Notes under the pieces: model-generated | What the model was told of the DNA's origin: nothing | Databases searched by the model: none | Seen by the model: only the letters and a program-made list of their open reading frames with translations | Source: Flavobacteriaceae bacterium | Lineage (GTDB): Bacteria > Bacteroidota > Bacteroidia > Flavobacteriales > Flavobacteriaceae | NCBI GenBank assembly: GCA_009693635.1 | Contig: SHWW01000004.1 | Coordinates: 1-55,009 of the forward strand | Direction of reading: 5' to 3' | DNA length: 55,009 nt | In this document: in pieces, positions 8,523-19,127 of the stretch | Layout of the letters: each line of letters starts with the position of its first letter | How positions within the stretch are numbered: position 1 is the stretch's first letter | Translations under genes and position numbers: made by a program

Positions 8523-9728
8523 TTAACTAAATAGTTTAATTTGATTTTTTAATAAATCTTCAAAAGTTTCTCGTTCGCGAATTAAGATTCCTTTTCCATC
8601 TTTCCACAAAACCTCTGCTGGTTTATATCTAGAATTGTAATTGGAAGCCATTGAAAAACAATACGCGCCAGCATTTCTAAAACATAGAAAATCACCTTCT
8701 TTAATTTCAGTAATTTTGCGATTATTGCCAAAAGTGTCAGTTTCACATATATAACCTACTACAGTATAAAAACGTTCTTTTCCTTTTGGGTTAGAAATGT
8801 TTTCGATATGGTGTTGTGACCCATATAACATTGGTCGAATCAAGTGATTGAAACCACTGTCAATTCCTGCAAAAACTGTAGAAGTAGTTTGTTTCACAAC
8901 ATTTACTTTTGCTATAAAGTATCCTGCTTCACTCACTAAAAATTTTCCTGGCTCAAAGGCCAATGTTAATTCTCTTCCGTAAGAAGCTTCAAAAGCTGTG
9001 AATCTTTTTGATAACTTTCTACCTAATTCTTCAATATTTGTTTCAATATCACTTTTGTTATAAGGAACTTTAAAACCACTTCCGAAATCTAAGAAGTCTA
9101 AAGTTTTGAAGTTGGTGGCCGCTTCAAATAAAATTTCTGCTGCATAAAGAAATACTTCAATATCTAATATATCAGAGCCCGTATGCATGTGGATTCCGTT
9201 AATGTGCATTTTAGTATTTTCTACAATTCTCAAAATATGTGGCATTTGATGAATTGAAATACCAAATTTACTATCAATATGGCCCACAGAAATATTTGAA
9301 TTTCCACCAGCCATTACATGTGGATTAATACGAATACAAACAGGAATGTTTGGATGTTTTGTTCCAAAATGTTCTAAAACTGAAAGGTTATCAATATTAA
9401 TTTGAACACCAAGAGCAGCAGCTTCTTCAATTTCTTCAAATGAAACTCCGTTAGGTGTATAGATGATTTGTTGTGGTTCAAAACCTGCATATATTCCTAA
9501 TTTCACTTCTTGAATTGAAACGGTATCTAAATTAGATCCTATGGATTTTAATAACTGAAGAATAGCTATATTAGACAATGCTTTTGCAGCATAATTGATC
9601 CGTAATCTTGGTACTTTTGCGAAAGCATTAGTTAGTCTTTTATATTGTGACTGGATTTTTTCTGCATCATATACATACAATGGACCTCCAAATTCTTCTG
9701 CTAATTTTACTAATTCTTGTGGCTGCAT
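8523..9728 (-). CDS. lysA: Diaminopimelate decarboxylase LysA
   Basis: A PLP-dependent decarboxylase that converts meso-diaminopimelate to L-lysine, the last step of lysine synthesis. At 401 residues it has the usual length. The fold-type III barrel carries the PLP lysine at Lys49 in INYAAKALSN. Further motifs are HIDSKFGI, HMHTGSD, the glycine-rich FLDFGSGFKVP, EPGKFLVSEAG and the active-site cysteine segment GYICETDTFG. The C-terminal beta-domain ends in a short tail. A full consensus promoter (TTTG, 19 bp, TAAATTTG) lies 17 nt upstream, so lysA has its own promoter although it sits behind gltD on the same strand. The nearby gltBD makes glutamate, the amino donor for diaminopimelate synthesis, so the grouping is metabolically sensible. 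Confidence 0.96.
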   Translation of the reverse strand: MQPQELVKLAEEFGGPLYVYDAEKIQSQYKRLTNAFAKVPRLRINYAAKALSNIAILQLLKSIGSNLDTVSIQEVKLGIYAGFEPQQIIYTPNGVSFEEIEEAAALGVQINIDNLSVLEHFGTKHPNIPVCIRINPHVMAGGNSNISVGHIDSKFGISIHQMPHILRIVENTKMHINGIHMHTGSDILDIEVFLYAAEILFEAATNFKTLDFLDFGSGFKVPYNKSDIETNIEELGRKLSKRFTAFEASYGRELTLAFEPGKFLVSEAGYFIAKVNVVKQTTSTVFAGIDSGFNHLIRPMLYGSQHHIENISNPKGKERFYTVVGYICETDTFGNNRKITEIKEGDFLCFRNAGAYCFSMASNYNSRYKPAEVLWKDGKGILIRERETFEDLLKNQIKLFS

Positions 9729-9745
9729 TACTATTTAATTTTAAG

Positions 9746-9776
9746 CAAATTTATAGTTATATCTATCGTAATCAAA
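9746..9776 (-). promoter_or_regulatory. Consensus Bacteroidota promoter for lysA
   Basis: Minus strand: TTTG (9776-9773), 19-bp spacer, TAAATTTG (9753-9746), then ~17 nt to the lysA ATG. Both boxes and the spacing fit the family consensus. Confidence 0.75.
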
Positions 9777-9830
9777 GCAAATTGATTTTAATAACAAATA
9801 ATAACAAAATGTTATATTTGTAACAAATAA

Positions 9831-11285
9831 TCATAAATTCGGCAAATCCCCATTTCCTTTTGTAGGTAAATTAGTAGAACCCATTAAATACAAATCGACT
9901 ATTCGAGCGGCTTCACGACCTTCAGAAATTGCCCAAACAATTAAAGACTGTCCCCGACGCATATCACCAGCTGTAAAAATATGAGGTTTGTTAGTTTGAT
10001 AATTCGAAGCTTTATAATTATTTCTCATATCTATTTCTAAACCCAATTTTTCGCTTAAAGTTTTTTCAGGACCTGAAAATCCAAGTGCTAACAAAGCCAA
10101 TTCGCAAGGCCAAATTTTCTCAGAACCTTCTTTTTCTATCAATTCAGGCTGTTGTCCAGGAATTGTTTTCCAAGCAACTTCAATAGTCTTTAATCCAACT
10201 AATTCTCCTTTTTCGTTTGCGATGAATTCTTTGGTATTGATGAGCCAATTTCTATCGCAACCTTCTTCGTGTGAAGAGGATGTTTTGAATTGCAGCGGCC
10301 AGAAGGGCCAAGGGGTATTTACACTTCTTCCAACGGGTGGTTTTGGCATAATTTCAAAGTTTGTGACCGTTTTTGCTCCTTGACGGTTAGAAGTTCCAAC
10401 ACAATCTGAACCCGTATCACCGCCTCCAATTACAATTACATTTTTATCTTTTGCTAAAATTTGATTTGGGATTGTTTCCCCATACAATGATTTTGTTTGC
10501 TGTGTTAAAAAAGTCATCGCTTGAAAAACTCCCTTACTTTCAATACCTTTTGTTGGCAAACTTCTGCTTTCTGTTGCACCTCCACATAACACTATAGAAT
10601 CGAATGCATTGAGTTCTTCAACACTATAATTAACACCAACATTTATATTGACTTTAAATACAACTCCTTCGGCTTCTAAGACTTTTACTCGACGATCAAT
10701 TATTCCTTTTTCCAGTTTAAAATTTGGAATTCCATACCTTAATAATCCACCGATGGCATTGTCTCTTTCGAAAACAGTAACAGTGTGTCCTGCACGATTT
10801 AGTTGTTGTGCCGCGGCTAATCCAGCAGGTCCAGAACCAATAACAGCTATAGTTTTTCCAGTTCTCGATGTTGGTATTTGAGGTTTAATCCAACCTTCAG
10901 CAAAGCCTCTTTCGATGATATTTTTTTCGATATTTTCAATGGCTACAGGTTCGCTAATGATTCCCAGCACACATGATTTTTCACATGGAGCAGGGCATAG
11001 GCGTCCCGTAAATTCAGGAAAATTATTAGTAGATTGCAAAATTTCTAAAGCACCTTGCCATTCTTCCTGATATACCATATCATTGAAATCGGGAATTAAA
11101 TTTCCCAATGGACAAGAGCTGTGACAAAACGGAATACCGCAATCCATGCACCGTGAACCTTGTTCTTTTATTTTTTCATTTGATAACGGAATAGCAAATT
11201 CATTGTAATTTGATACCCGCTCTAAAATAGCAACATTACTTTCGTCGGTCCTTGTAAATTCTTTAAATCCTCCTATTTTTCCCAT
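9831..11285 (-). CDS. gltD: Glutamate synthase (NADPH) small subunit GltD
   Basis: Beta subunit of glutamate synthase. It takes electrons from NADPH through FAD and passes them to the large subunit, which reduces glutamine plus 2-oxoglutarate to two glutamates. At 484 residues it has the family length. The N-terminal cysteine clusters for [4Fe-4S] centres are visible ([16 protein letters not shown] and CPAPCEKSC). They are followed by the FAD-binding [13 protein letters not shown] and the NADPH-binding [12 protein letters not shown]. The C-terminal [18 protein letters not shown] is the conserved FAD segment. The ATG at 11285 gives the expected N-terminus GKIGGFKEF. It follows gltB by 64 nt in the same direction, so gltB-gltD is an operon. 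Confidence 0.97.
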   Translation of the reverse strand: MGKIGGFKEFTRTDESNVAILERVSNYNEFAIPLSNEKIKEQGSRCMDCGIPFCHSSCPLGNLIPDFNDMVYQEEWQGALEILQSTNNFPEFTGRLCPAPCEKSCVLGIISEPVAIENIEKNIIERGFAEGWIKPQIPTSRTGKTIAVIGSGPAGLAAAQQLNRAGHTVTVFERDNAIGGLLRYGIPNFKLEKGIIDRRVKVLEAEGVVFKVNINVGVNYSVEELNAFDSIVLCGGATESRSLPTKGIESKGVFQAMTFLTQQTKSLYGETIPNQILAKDKNVIVIGGGDTGSDCVGTSNRQGAKTVTNFEIMPKPPVGRSVNTPWPFWPLQFKTSSSHEEGCDRNWLINTKEFIANEKGELVGLKTIEVAWKTIPGQQPELIEKEGSEKIWPCELALLALGFSGPEKTLSEKLGLEIDMRNNYKASNYQTNKPHIFTAGDMRRGQSLIVWAISEGREAARIVDLYLMGSTNLPTKGNGDLPNL

Positions 11286-11349
11286 AATATTATAGTGTCA
11301 AATGTCTTATTTTCAAATATTAATTTCTAAGACAGGTATTATTTTGATC

Positions 11350-14300
11350 CTAATTTGTTACTTTCAACAACTCCTTATTCGATTCAAGAGCTACTTTTTG
11401 CAATGCTTTTTTATAATCTGATGGCATTACTTTCACGAAAACATTTTGTTGGTTTTCCCAATCTTCCAATATTCTTTTTGCCAAAGGGCTGTTTGTAAAT
11501 AACGAATGATTTTTCACCAATCGTTTCAATTTACTAATATCATCAAGTTCTAATGGCTCAAAGGCTACCATTTCCATGTTGCATAAAGTGCTGTCAAATG
11601 TCTTATTTGGATCATAAACGTATGCAATACCACCACTCATTCCAGCAGCAAAATTCCTACCTGTTTTTCCTAAAACCACTACCGTTCCCCCTGTCATGTA
11701 TTCACATCCATGGTCTCCAATGCCTTCTACAACAGCTGTTGCTCCTGAATTTCTAACGGCAAAACGTTCTCCAGCCATCCCATTAATATAGGCTTGACCA
11801 GTAATAGCTCCGTAAAGCGCAACGTTTCCAATGATAATATTTTCTTCAGGTTTGAAAGTTGCAGTAGGTGGAACTTTGATGATTAATTTACCTCCAGATA
11901 ATCCTTTTCCTAAATAATCATTACAATTTCCATGAATTTTAAACGACAATCCATTGGTTGCAAAAGCACCAAAACTTTGCCCCGCTGAACCTTCAAAATC
12001 AATTAATATAGTATCTTCTGGTAATCCTTGTGCACCGTAAATTTTAGAAATTTCATTACTCAAAATTGCACCTACAGAACGATCGGTATTTTTAATTTTG
12101 AAATTCACACGCGTTTTTTCTTTTCTATAAATAGATGGAATTGCTGCTTTTATAATTTCAAAATCCAATACGTTTTCTAAGGCGTGATCTTGGCAAGAAT
12201 CATTATAATTACTTACTTTATTAGCAATTTCTGGTTTGTATAATATTGCCGAAAGGTCTAAACCACTCGCTTTATAATGTTTTATTGCTTTATTGACATT
12301 CAATTTTTGAGACTGTCCGACCATTTCTTTTAAAGTTCTAAAACCTAATTGTGCCATTATAACTCTCAATTCTTCTGCAATAAAATACATGAAATTGATA
12401 ATGTGTTCTGGTGTTCCTTTGAAATTTTTTCTCAATTCTGGATCTTGGGTTGCAATTCCCACAGGACACGTATTTAAGTGGCAGGCTCGCATCATAATAC
12501 AACCCGAAGCTACTAACGGTGCTGTAGCAAATCCAAATTCTTCGGCTCCTAATAAAGCGGCAATGGCTACATCACGTCCCGTTTTTAGTTGACCATCACA
12601 TTCTAAAACAACTCTACCGCGCAAATCATTTAATAATAAGGTTTGTTGAGCTTCCGCTAATCCTAATTCCCAAGGAATCCCAGTATGTTGTAATGATGTT
12701 AATGGTGCGGCACCCGTTCCTCCATCATAACCTGAAATCAATATCACATCAGCTTTAGCTTTCGCAACTCCTGCAGCGATAGTTCCAACACCAACTTCAG
12801 AAACTAATTTCACATTGATACGCGCTTCTCGATTGGCATTTTTTAAATCATAAATCAATTGTGATAAATCTTCAATAGAATAAATATCGTGATGTGGAGG
12901 AGGAGAAATCAGTCCTACATAAGGAGTTGAATTTCTAACTTCTGCAATCCAAGGCACTACTTTATCACCGGGTAATTGTCCGCCTTCGCCTGGTTTTGCA
13001 CCTTGTGCCATTTTAATTTGTATCTCTTTGGCATTTGTCAAATAATTAATAGAAACCCCAAATCTTCCCGATGCAACTTGCTTGATAGCGCTATTTCTGG
13101 AATCACCGTTTATGTCTTTTTGAAATCGTTTTGGATCTTCTCCGCCTTCTCCAGAATTACTTTTACCGCCAATTCTGTTCATCGCAATAGCCAAATTCTC
13201 ATGCGCTTCTTGACTAATTGAACCATAAGACATCGCACCAGTTTTGAATTTTTTTACAATTTCTGTCCAAGGTTCTACTTCATCAATTGAAATTGGATCT
13301 AAGTTATTGAATTCAAATAAACCCCTAATAGTCATTAAATTCTCACTTTGATCGTTCACCATATCTGAATATTCCTTGTAACTTTCAGGACTATTCAATC
13401 GAACAGCTTGTTGTAATTTAGAGATGGTTGTTGGATTGAACATGTGTTTTTCTCCATTTCTTCGCCATCTGTAAATTCCACCAATTTCTAAAGGCAGTAA
13501 GTTTGCTATTTTAGAATTTGGAAACGCATTTTGGTATCTTTTCTTGACTTCTTTTTCAATTTCCATTAACCCAATTCCTTCAATTCTTGAAGGGGTGTAC
13601 GGAAAATATTTAGAAGTAAATGTTTTATTTAAACCTAAAATTTCAAATATTTGAGCAGCTCTATAGGAATGTAAAGTAGAAATCCCAATCTTATTCATGA
13701 TTTTCAAAATACCTTTTGCAATTGCTTTATTATAGTTTTTAATCGCATAATCTGCTTTGATTCCTTTAATAAACCCAGAATTAATCTGATTGTGTATGAT
13801 CTCATTTACCATATATGGATTAATTGCACTGGCTCCATATCCAAATAGTAAAGCAAAATGATGCGGTTCTCGAGGTTCAGCAGATTCGATAATAATTCCG
13901 AATTTGGAACGTGCTTTTAAGATATTTAAAGAATGATGAATATAGGAGCAAGCCAACAACATTGGAATTGGCGATAATTTATCGGTAACACCTCTATCCG
14001 AAATGATAACAATGTTACATCCCTCAGAAACGGCTTTGAAAGTTGCTTGCACACATTTTTCTAATGCACGTTCTAAACCGTTTACACCTTTTTCAATTTC
14101 ATATAGGGTAGAAATAGTAACAGATTTGAAATCGACGTGATTGATATTTTTAATTTTGTCTAAATCCTCATTTGAAATAACTGGATTTTGAATTTTTAGT
14201 TTTTTGCAATGTTTTGGTTCAATATCAAAAATATTAAAATCGCCACCAATCGCTAAACTTATATCGGTAATAATTTCTTCGCGAATTCCATCTAAGGGTG

Positions 14301-15870
14301 GATTGGTAACTTGTGCAAACAACTGTTTGAAGTAATTGTATAATAATTGTGGTTGGTCTGATAAAACGGCTAGCGGAGTATCATTCCCCATCGAGCTTAA
14401 TGCCTCTGCACCATTTGATCCCATTGGGTTTATAATGGTTTTTAAATCTTCAACAGTATATCCAAATAGGCGTTGGCGTGTTTCAAAATCCATAACTTCT
14501 AAAGAAATTTCATTTTCAGTATAAGGAATTTGTGCTAATTGCAATAGGTTTTCATCCAACCATTTTTTATAAGGTCGTTTGGTTACAATTTCATTTTTTA
14601 TTTCTTCATCTTCAATAATACGACCTTCATTCATGTCCACTAGGAACATTTTTCCAGGTTCCAATCTTCCGTGTTGTATAACATCTTCTGGCTTAATATC
14701 TAAAACACCAATTTCGGAGGACATAATTACGAAACCACTTTTTGTGAGTGTATATCGTGAAGGACGCAAACCATTTCTGTCTAATAAAGCACCAATTACA
14801 TTACCATCTGTAAAGGGGATAGAAGCAGGGCCATCCCAAGGTTCCATAATGCAAGCGTTGTACTCGTAGAATGCTTTTTTGTCTTCAGACATGCTTTGGT
14901 GACGTTCCCAAGCTTCTGGAACTACCATCATCATTGCTTCTGGTAAAGATCGTCCAGTCATTAATAACAATTCAATAACCATATCCATCGAAGCAGAATC
15001 TGATTTTCCTTCTAATATTATGGGAAATAATTTTTTAATATCATCACCAAAGACATCACTTTTCATTAGCTCTTCGCGCGCGCGCATTCGGCTGATGTTT
15101 CCACGAAGTGTGTTGATTTCTCCATTGTGGCACATGTATCTGAAGGGCTGTGCCAATTCCCAAGAAGGAAAAGTATTGGTTGAAAATCTTTGGTGAACCA
15201 ATGCCAATCGGGTAACCAAATCCGTATCAGACAAATCTGTATAATAACGGCTGATATCTTCGGGCATCAAAAGTCCTTTATATATTATAGTCGTAGTAGA
15301 AAAACTACTGAAATAATATTGGTGACTTTGTGATATTTTAGATTTTATGACAGTGTGTTCTGATATTTTTCTTGCAGCAAATAATTTAGCATTAAACTCT
15401 TGTTCTGCGAGTTCTAATCCATTTTTACCAATAAAAACCTGCAACACTGTTGGTTCTTTTTCAGCAGCAATTTTTCCTAAATTTGATGCGTCAACAGGAA
15501 CTTCACGCCAACCTAAAACAGTTAAATTTTGTTCATTTATAGCAGTTTCAAAAGTAGTTTTACAATACACAACTTGGTTTTTACTTTTTGGTAAAAACAA
15601 CATTCCTACGCCATATTCTTTTGGTTCGGGTAGTTCAAAATCACATACTTTTTTGAAGAAATCATGAGGAATGTCAAATAGAATTCCTGCGCCATCACCC
15701 GTTCTTCCATCGGAACTTACAGCACCTCGATGCTCTAATTTTATTAATATATCTAAAGCTTTATGAATAATGTCATTTGACTTAATTCCGTTTAAATTGC
15801 AAATAAATCCTGCACCACAATTATCGTGTTCAAATTCTGGTAAATATAGGCCCTGTGCTTTAACTTTCAT
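11350..15870 (-). CDS. gltB: Glutamate synthase large subunit GltB
   Basis: Alpha subunit of glutamate synthase, 1506 residues (normal length). It starts with a short leader before Cys18 ([10 protein letters not shown]); that cysteine becomes the N-terminal nucleophile of the class II glutamine amidotransferase domain after propeptide removal. The central domain precedes the FMN-binding synthase barrel ([36 protein letters not shown]). The 3Fe-4S cysteines are in [15 protein letters not shown] (spacing C-x5-C-x4-C). The C-terminal GXGXG beta-helix repeats follow ([53 protein letters not shown]). It is the first gene of gltB-gltD. The 407-bp upstream gap is shared with divergent sucC and contains inverted repeats that could be regulatory. 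Confidence 0.98.
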   Translation of the reverse strand: MKVKAQGLYLPEFEHDNCGAGFICNLNGIKSNDIIHKALDILIKLEHRGAVSSDGRTGDGAGILFDIPHDFFKKVCDFELPEPKEYGVGMLFLPKSKNQVVYCKTTFETAINEQNLTVLGWREVPVDASNLGKIAAEKEPTVLQVFIGKNGLELAEQEFNAKLFAARKISEHTVIKSKISQSHQYYFSSFSTTTIIYKGLLMPEDISRYYTDLSDTDLVTRLALVHQRFSTNTFPSWELAQPFRYMCHNGEINTLRGNISRMRAREELMKSDVFGDDIKKLFPIILEGKSDSASMDMVIELLLMTGRSLPEAMMMVVPEAWERHQSMSEDKKAFYEYNACIMEPWDGPASIPFTDGNVIGALLDRNGLRPSRYTLTKSGFVIMSSEIGVLDIKPEDVIQHGRLEPGKMFLVDMNEGRIIEDEEIKNEIVTKRPYKKWLDENLLQLAQIPYTENEISLEVMDFETRQRLFGYTVEDLKTIINPMGSNGAEALSSMGNDTPLAVLSDQPQLLYNYFKQLFAQVTNPPLDGIREEIITDISLAIGGDFNIFDIEPKHCKKLKIQNPVISNEDLDKIKNINHVDFKSVTISTLYEIEKGVNGLERALEKCVQATFKAVSEGCNIVIISDRGVTDKLSPIPMLLACSYIHHSLNILKARSKFGIIIESAEPREPHHFALLFGYGASAINPYMVNEIIHNQINSGFIKGIKADYAIKNYNKAIAKGILKIMNKIGISTLHSYRAAQIFEILGLNKTFTSKYFPYTPSRIEGIGLMEIEKEVKKRYQNAFPNSKIANLLPLEIGGIYRWRRNGEKHMFNPTTISKLQQAVRLNSPESYKEYSDMVNDQSENLMTIRGLFEFNNLDPISIDEVEPWTEIVKKFKTGAMSYGSISQEAHENLAIAMNRIGGKSNSGEGGEDPKRFQKDINGDSRNSAIKQVASGRFGVSINYLTNAKEIQIKMAQGAKPGEGGQLPGDKVVPWIAEVRNSTPYVGLISPPPHHDIYSIEDLSQLIYDLKNANREARINVKLVSEVGVGTIAAGVAKAKADVILISGYDGGTGAAPLTSLQHTGIPWELGLAEAQQTLLLNDLRGRVVLECDGQLKTGRDVAIAALLGAEEFGFATAPLVASGCIMMRACHLNTCPVGIATQDPELRKNFKGTPEHIINFMYFIAEELRVIMAQLGFRTLKEMVGQSQKLNVNKAIKHYKASGLDLSAILYKPEIANKVSNYNDSCQDHALENVLDFEIIKAAIPSIYRKEKTRVNFKIKNTDRSVGAILSNEISKIYGAQGLPEDTILIDFEGSAGQSFGAFATNGLSFKIHGNCNDYLGKGLSGGKLIIKVPPTATFKPEENIIIGNVALYGAITGQAYINGMAGERFAVRNSGATAVVEGIGDHGCEYMTGGTVVVLGKTGRNFAAGMSGGIAYVYDPNKTFDSTLCNMEMVAFEPLELDDISKLKRLVKNHSLFTNSPLAKRILEDWENQQNVFVKVMPSDYKKALQKVALESNKELLKVTN

Positions 15871-16277
15871 GCTTGATATTTTTTTACTAAATTAATACAT
15901 TCACTGATTATAATTTAATGAAAATGGCATTTCGGATAATTTTTACTACTATATCAATTAAAAGTTCAAATAATAATAATAATTTAATTTTGGACTTTTA
16001 ATTTAAAGATTTGATAATTTTATTTTTGATTAACAATTATTTTTTTCTTTAAAGTTTTAAAAAAAGTATTATTTTTATTTAACTCAATCGTTATAGTTTT
16101 AAACTATGGATGATGAAAATGTCAAAACTCTTTTTTTTCTATTAAATTTAAGAATTTGATAATGTAAAATTTATTTTTTAACAATTATATTCTTATTTTA
16201 TATATTAAATAAAAACATTTCGCTTTTAACTTCAATTTTGTTATTTTTGTGCCACTTTAAAAGTCAAAATTTTCATT
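15871..16277. other. Divergent gltB-sucC intergenic region with inverted repeats
   Basis: A 407-bp, very AT-rich spacer with no credible ORF. It holds an imperfect inverted repeat at 15960-15999 (AAAAGTTCAAA, 17 nt, TTTTGGACTTTT; one G-T mismatch) and a nearly perfect palindrome at 16093-16107 (ATAGTTT T AAACTAT). A sucC -7 element is at 16242-16249. I found no TAnnTTTG for gltB. Confidence 0.5.
16242..16249 (+). promoter_or_regulatory. -7 element (TATTTTTG) for sucC
   Basis: TATTTTTG fits TAnnTTTG and predicts a start near 16254 and a ~24-nt leader. The -33 region at the right distance reads ATTTCG rather than TTG, so the promoter is partly degenerate. Confidence 0.5.
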
Positions 16278-17471
16278 ATGGACATACATGAATACCAAGG
16301 AAAAGAAATATTAGCCAGTTATGGTGTGAAAATTCAACGTGGTTATGTTGCAAACAATCCTCAAGAGGCGATCGCAGCAGCAAAACAATTAACTACTGAA
16401 ACTGGATCAGGATGGCACGTTATTAAAGCACAAGTTCACGCAGGTGGACGTGGAAAAGGTGGAGGAGTAAAACTTGCTAAGAATTTAAAGCAGGTAGAAG
16501 ATATTGCAGAACAAATTATAGGAATGCAATTAATCACGCCACAAACTTCTGCTGAAGGTAAAAAAGTACACAAAATTTTAGTTGCTGAGGACGTTTATTA
16601 TCCTGGAGAATCTGAGACTTCTGAGTTTTATATGTCTGTTTTATTGAATAGAGCGAAAGGTCGTAATATGATTATGTATTCTACTGAAGGTGGAATGGAT
16701 ATTGAAGAAGTTGCGGAACACACACCTCATTTAATTTTCACTGAAGAAATTGATCCAACTGTTGGTTTACAGGCCTTTCAAGCAAGAAGAATAGCCTTTA
16801 ATTTAGGTCTTTCTGGAAATGCTTTCAAAGAAATGACACAATTTGTTGCAGCACTTTACAATGCTTATATTGGTTGTGATGCTACAATGTTTGAAATTAA
16901 CCCAGTTTTGAAAACATCTGATAATAAAATTATAGCAGTTGATGCTAAAGTAAATTTAGATGACAATGCATTATACCGTCAGCCAGTTTATGCTGAATTT
17001 CGTGATTTTCGCGAGGAAAACCCAATCGAAGTAGAAGCTAAAGCTGCAGGTTTAAACTATGTAGATTTAGATGGAACTGTTGGTTGTATGGTAAATGGTG
17101 CAGGTCTAGCAATGGCTACAATGGATTTAATTAAATATGCAGGTTTTGAACCAGCAAATTTCTTAGACGTAGGTGGAACTGCAGATGCAAAACGTGTGGA
17201 GTTGGCTTTCCGTATTATATTGAAAGATTCAAACGTAAAAGCAATTTTAATCAATATTTTTGGCGGAATTGTTCGTTGTGATAGAGTTGCTCAAGGTGTT
17301 GTAGATGCCTACAAAAACATGGGGGACGCCATTAAAGTACCAATCATTGTTCGTTTGCAAGGAACTAACGCCGTTATTGCAAAAGAATTAATTGACAATT
17401 CTGGAATGCCAATTTTATCAGCTGTTGAATTTCAAGAAGCTGCTGACCAAGTAAAAGTGGCCCTTTCTTAA
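16278..17471 (+). CDS. sucC: Succinyl-CoA ligase beta subunit SucC
   Basis: Beta subunit of the TCA-cycle enzyme that interconverts succinyl-CoA and succinate with formation of ATP or GTP. At 397 residues it has the standard length. The N-terminal ATP-grasp domain begins MDIHEYQGKEILASYGV and contains HAGGRGKGGGVKLAKN. The metal-binding segment MFEINPVLKT and the C-terminal ligase domain with NFLDVGGTAD and NIFGGIVRCDRVAQG complete it. sucD is not next to it: the next gene is an unrelated DUF1456 protein on the other strand, followed by a strong shared terminator. sucC is therefore monocistronic here and the alpha subunit must be encoded elsewhere, an arrangement common in Bacteroidota. Confidence 0.97.
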   Translation: MDIHEYQGKEILASYGVKIQRGYVANNPQEAIAAAKQLTTETGSGWHVIKAQVHAGGRGKGGGVKLAKNLKQVEDIAEQIIGMQLITPQTSAEGKKVHKILVAEDVYYPGESETSEFYMSVLLNRAKGRNMIMYSTEGGMDIEEVAEHTPHLIFTEEIDPTVGLQAFQARRIAFNLGLSGNAFKEMTQFVAALYNAYIGCDATMFEINPVLKTSDNKIIAVDAKVNLDDNALYRQPVYAEFRDFREENPIEVEAKAAGLNYVDLDGTVGCMVNGAGLAMATMDLIKYAGFEPANFLDVGGTADAKRVELAFRIILKDSNVKAILINIFGGIVRCDRVAQGVVDAYKNMGDAIKVPIIVRLQGTNAVIAKELIDNSGMPILSAVEFQEAADQVKVALS

Positions 17472-17490
17472 TTATATTCGTTCAAATTAT

Positions 17491-17526
17491 AAAAAAAATC
17501 CTAATCGTAAGATTAGGATTTTTTGT
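17491..17526. terminator. Bidirectional terminator between sucC and DUF1456 gene
   Basis: Perfect 10-bp stem AATCCTAATC / GATTAGGATT with a GTAA tetraloop, flanked by A-run and T-run, so it can act on both strands. Its 3' arm overlaps the DUF1456 stop codon. Confidence 0.9.
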
Positions 17527-17950
17527 TTTTACCATTTTTAAAATGAACTTTCTCAACTACCTGAACTTTCGGAGTTGCTTTATTTGGAGTATGCTTTTTA
17601 AAGGGCTTTTTTGCCGCAGGACTTTTTGCAGGACTTTGATCACCTCTAGATTTTTCTGAATCTTGATTTCCTGGATTTACTTCTTTTTTATTTTTATTCA
17701 AAACATCAGAAGGGTTTTTCGGATTTTCTTTTGTTCCTCGTAAGTGCAATACCAAAGCATTCAAGAAATTACGCAAAACCTGGTCGCCACATTCCATGTA
17801 ATTTTCATGATCCTCCGCACGGAAGAAAGCACCCAATTCTGATTTTGAAATTCTAAAATCTACTAATTCTAAGATTTCTACTATTTGATCATCCCTAAGC
17901 ATTAAAGCCACACGAAGTTTTTTCAGGATGTCATTATTTGTCATTTTCAT
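17513..17950 (-). CDS. DUF1456 family protein
   Basis: A 145-residue cytosolic protein. Residues ~3-70 (NDILKKLRVALMLRDDQIVEI, then VDFRISKSELGAFFRAEDH) match the DUF1456/YehS family, which normally has two such helical repeats. Only the start of a second unit seems present (QVLRNFLNALVLHLRG). The C-terminal ~70 residues are a low-complexity Lys/Pro/Asn/Ser-rich tail (KENPKNPSDV, KSPAAKKPFKKH) that looks disordered and nucleic-acid-prone. Function is unknown in the family. Two in-frame ATGs at the start (17950, 17944) are equally plausible. A -7-like TATATTTG (minus strand, 17965-17972) lies close upstream. Confidence 0.8.
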   Translation of the reverse strand: MKMTNNDILKKLRVALMLRDDQIVEILELVDFRISKSELGAFFRAEDHENYMECGDQVLRNFLNALVLHLRGTKENPKNPSDVLNKNKKEVNPGNQDSEKSRGDQSPAKSPAAKKPFKKHTPNKATPKVQVVEKVHFKNGKNKKS

Positions 17951-18091
17951 TATAAATATTTTTGCAAATATAATTATAAAGCGGCGTTAATAGTAATTAA
18001 TGAAGTAAATAATCGATTTCATTATTTTGATGTCAACAATTTATCATAAATTAGCGCTTCAATAAATAATGCTATTTAATTACAATTAAAG

Positions 18092-18805
18092 ATGACTAGA
18101 ATTCAAGTTTTAAATGCAATCATAAAAAAGAAAAATGTACAAAATTACCTTGAAATAGGGGTAAACCGAGGAAAATGTCTGTTTAATATTGTGGGTACAA
18201 AAAGACGTTTTGGTGTAGATCCTTTTTTTAATTTTAGTCTGTGGAAAAAAGTTAGAGCTTGTATTTTAAATCCTCACACACTGAAAAATGATTATTTTGA
18301 AGTAACTAGTGATGCTTTTTTTGCAGAAAATAAAGCCCTTTTAGAAGCCAATACTCTTGATTTAGCATTTATTGACGGACTTCATACCTACGAACAATCA
18401 TTAAATGACACTTTAAATACCCTGAAACACCTTGATGATAATGGTTTTATCATTTTGCACGATTGCAATCCTTTAGATGAATTGGCTGCCCATCCTGCCA
18501 TTTCTATCGATCATGCTAGAAAGGATTTAGAAAATCATAAAGACTGGAAAAACATTTGGAATGGTGACGTTTGGAAAACTATCTCTTACATTAGAAAAAA
18601 TCATCCTGAACTTTCGGCATTTGTACTAAACACGGATCATGGTTTGGGATTTGTTTTCAAAAAACCTCAAGGGCAATTACCAGAAATTTTCAATACAATT
18701 GATTCTATCGATACTTTGGATTATGCTTTTTTAGCACAGCATCGTGAAGAATTGTTGGATTTGAAACCAGTATCTTACTTTAAAACGTTTTTAAACACGC
18801 TTTAA
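18092..18805 (+). CDS. Class I SAM-dependent methyltransferase (Methyltransf_24 type)
   Basis: A 237-residue protein. It has the SAM-binding motif YLEIGVNRGKCLFNI near residue 20, an acidic residue at the end of the next strand (FGVDPFF), and LDLAFIDGLHTYEQSLNDT with FIILHDCNP. These are typical of methyltransferases that modify sugars, polysaccharide precursors or small metabolites. The substrate is unknown. There is no signal peptide or membrane segment. The gene stands alone; its stop codon overlaps the stop of the decayed esterase on the opposite strand. Composition is like the surroundings. Confidence 0.82.
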   Translation: MTRIQVLNAIIKKKNVQNYLEIGVNRGKCLFNIVGTKRRFGVDPFFNFSLWKKVRACILNPHTLKNDYFEVTSDAFFAENKALLEANTLDLAFIDGLHTYEQSLNDTLNTLKHLDDNGFIILHDCNPLDELAAHPAISIDHARKDLENHKDWKNIWNGDVWKTISYIRKNHPELSAFVLNTDHGLGFVFKKPQGQLPEIFNTIDSIDTLDYAFLAQHREELLDLKPVSYFKTFLNTL

Positions 18806-19110
18806 ATATTCAACCAAGTATAGACTTTCACAAATTTATCGTGCCATAATTTTTCGTCAATATTTCATTCGTCGGCATAAGAAGTTTCGGTACCAAATAG
18901 ATTTTGTGCGTCGTGTATATAAATTAAGGAATATTCCTTTTCTGAAGTGGCATATTCATTTGGTAAATACAACTAAATTTTATTTATGAAATTTAGTTGT
19001 GTCGCCTCAACCGTAAATATTGACACTTGTTTTAATGCAGTACTTTGTTGAGAAAAGAATCTATTTGCAACAAATAATACTATATAAAGAAAGGCTATTT
19101 TACGAGTCAT
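18802..19110 (-). pseudogene. Decayed alpha/beta-hydrolase esterase with two in-frame stops and internal deletion
   Basis: Not in the ORF track. Read on the minus strand from the ATG at 19110, one continuous frame of 103 codons gives a signal-peptide-like start (MTRKIAFLYIVLFVANRFFS). Then comes KQVSIFTVEATQLNFINKI, TAG, LYLPNEYATSEKEYSLIYIH, DAQNLFGTETSYADE, TGA, NIDEKLWHDKFVKVYTWLNI and TAA. This resembles the N-terminus of Esterase-D-like hydrolases (PF00756), which typically read KIW-x-YLP and IYMHDAQNLFD...EWNVDE. Both stops fall where tryptophan is expected (TGG to TAG and TGG to TGA). The last ~17 residues look like the usual family C-terminus (EKxW-x-x-x-F-x-x-x-YxWL), so the catalytic core appears deleted in frame. 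The homology is by eye. Confidence 0.7.
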
Positions 19111-19127
19111 AAATTGATTTTTTAATA

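Noticed and set aside
11553-15667. Plus-strand ORFs inside gltB (for example 14579-14869, 15347-15667)
   Set aside because: They are antisense shadows of a strongly conserved gene, with no recognisable protein pattern or start context.
18802-19110. Stop-codon readthrough or recoding of UGA/UAG as Trp in the esterase
   Set aside because: Both stop types are used as normal terminators throughout the window, and the catalytic core is missing, so simple decay is far more likely.
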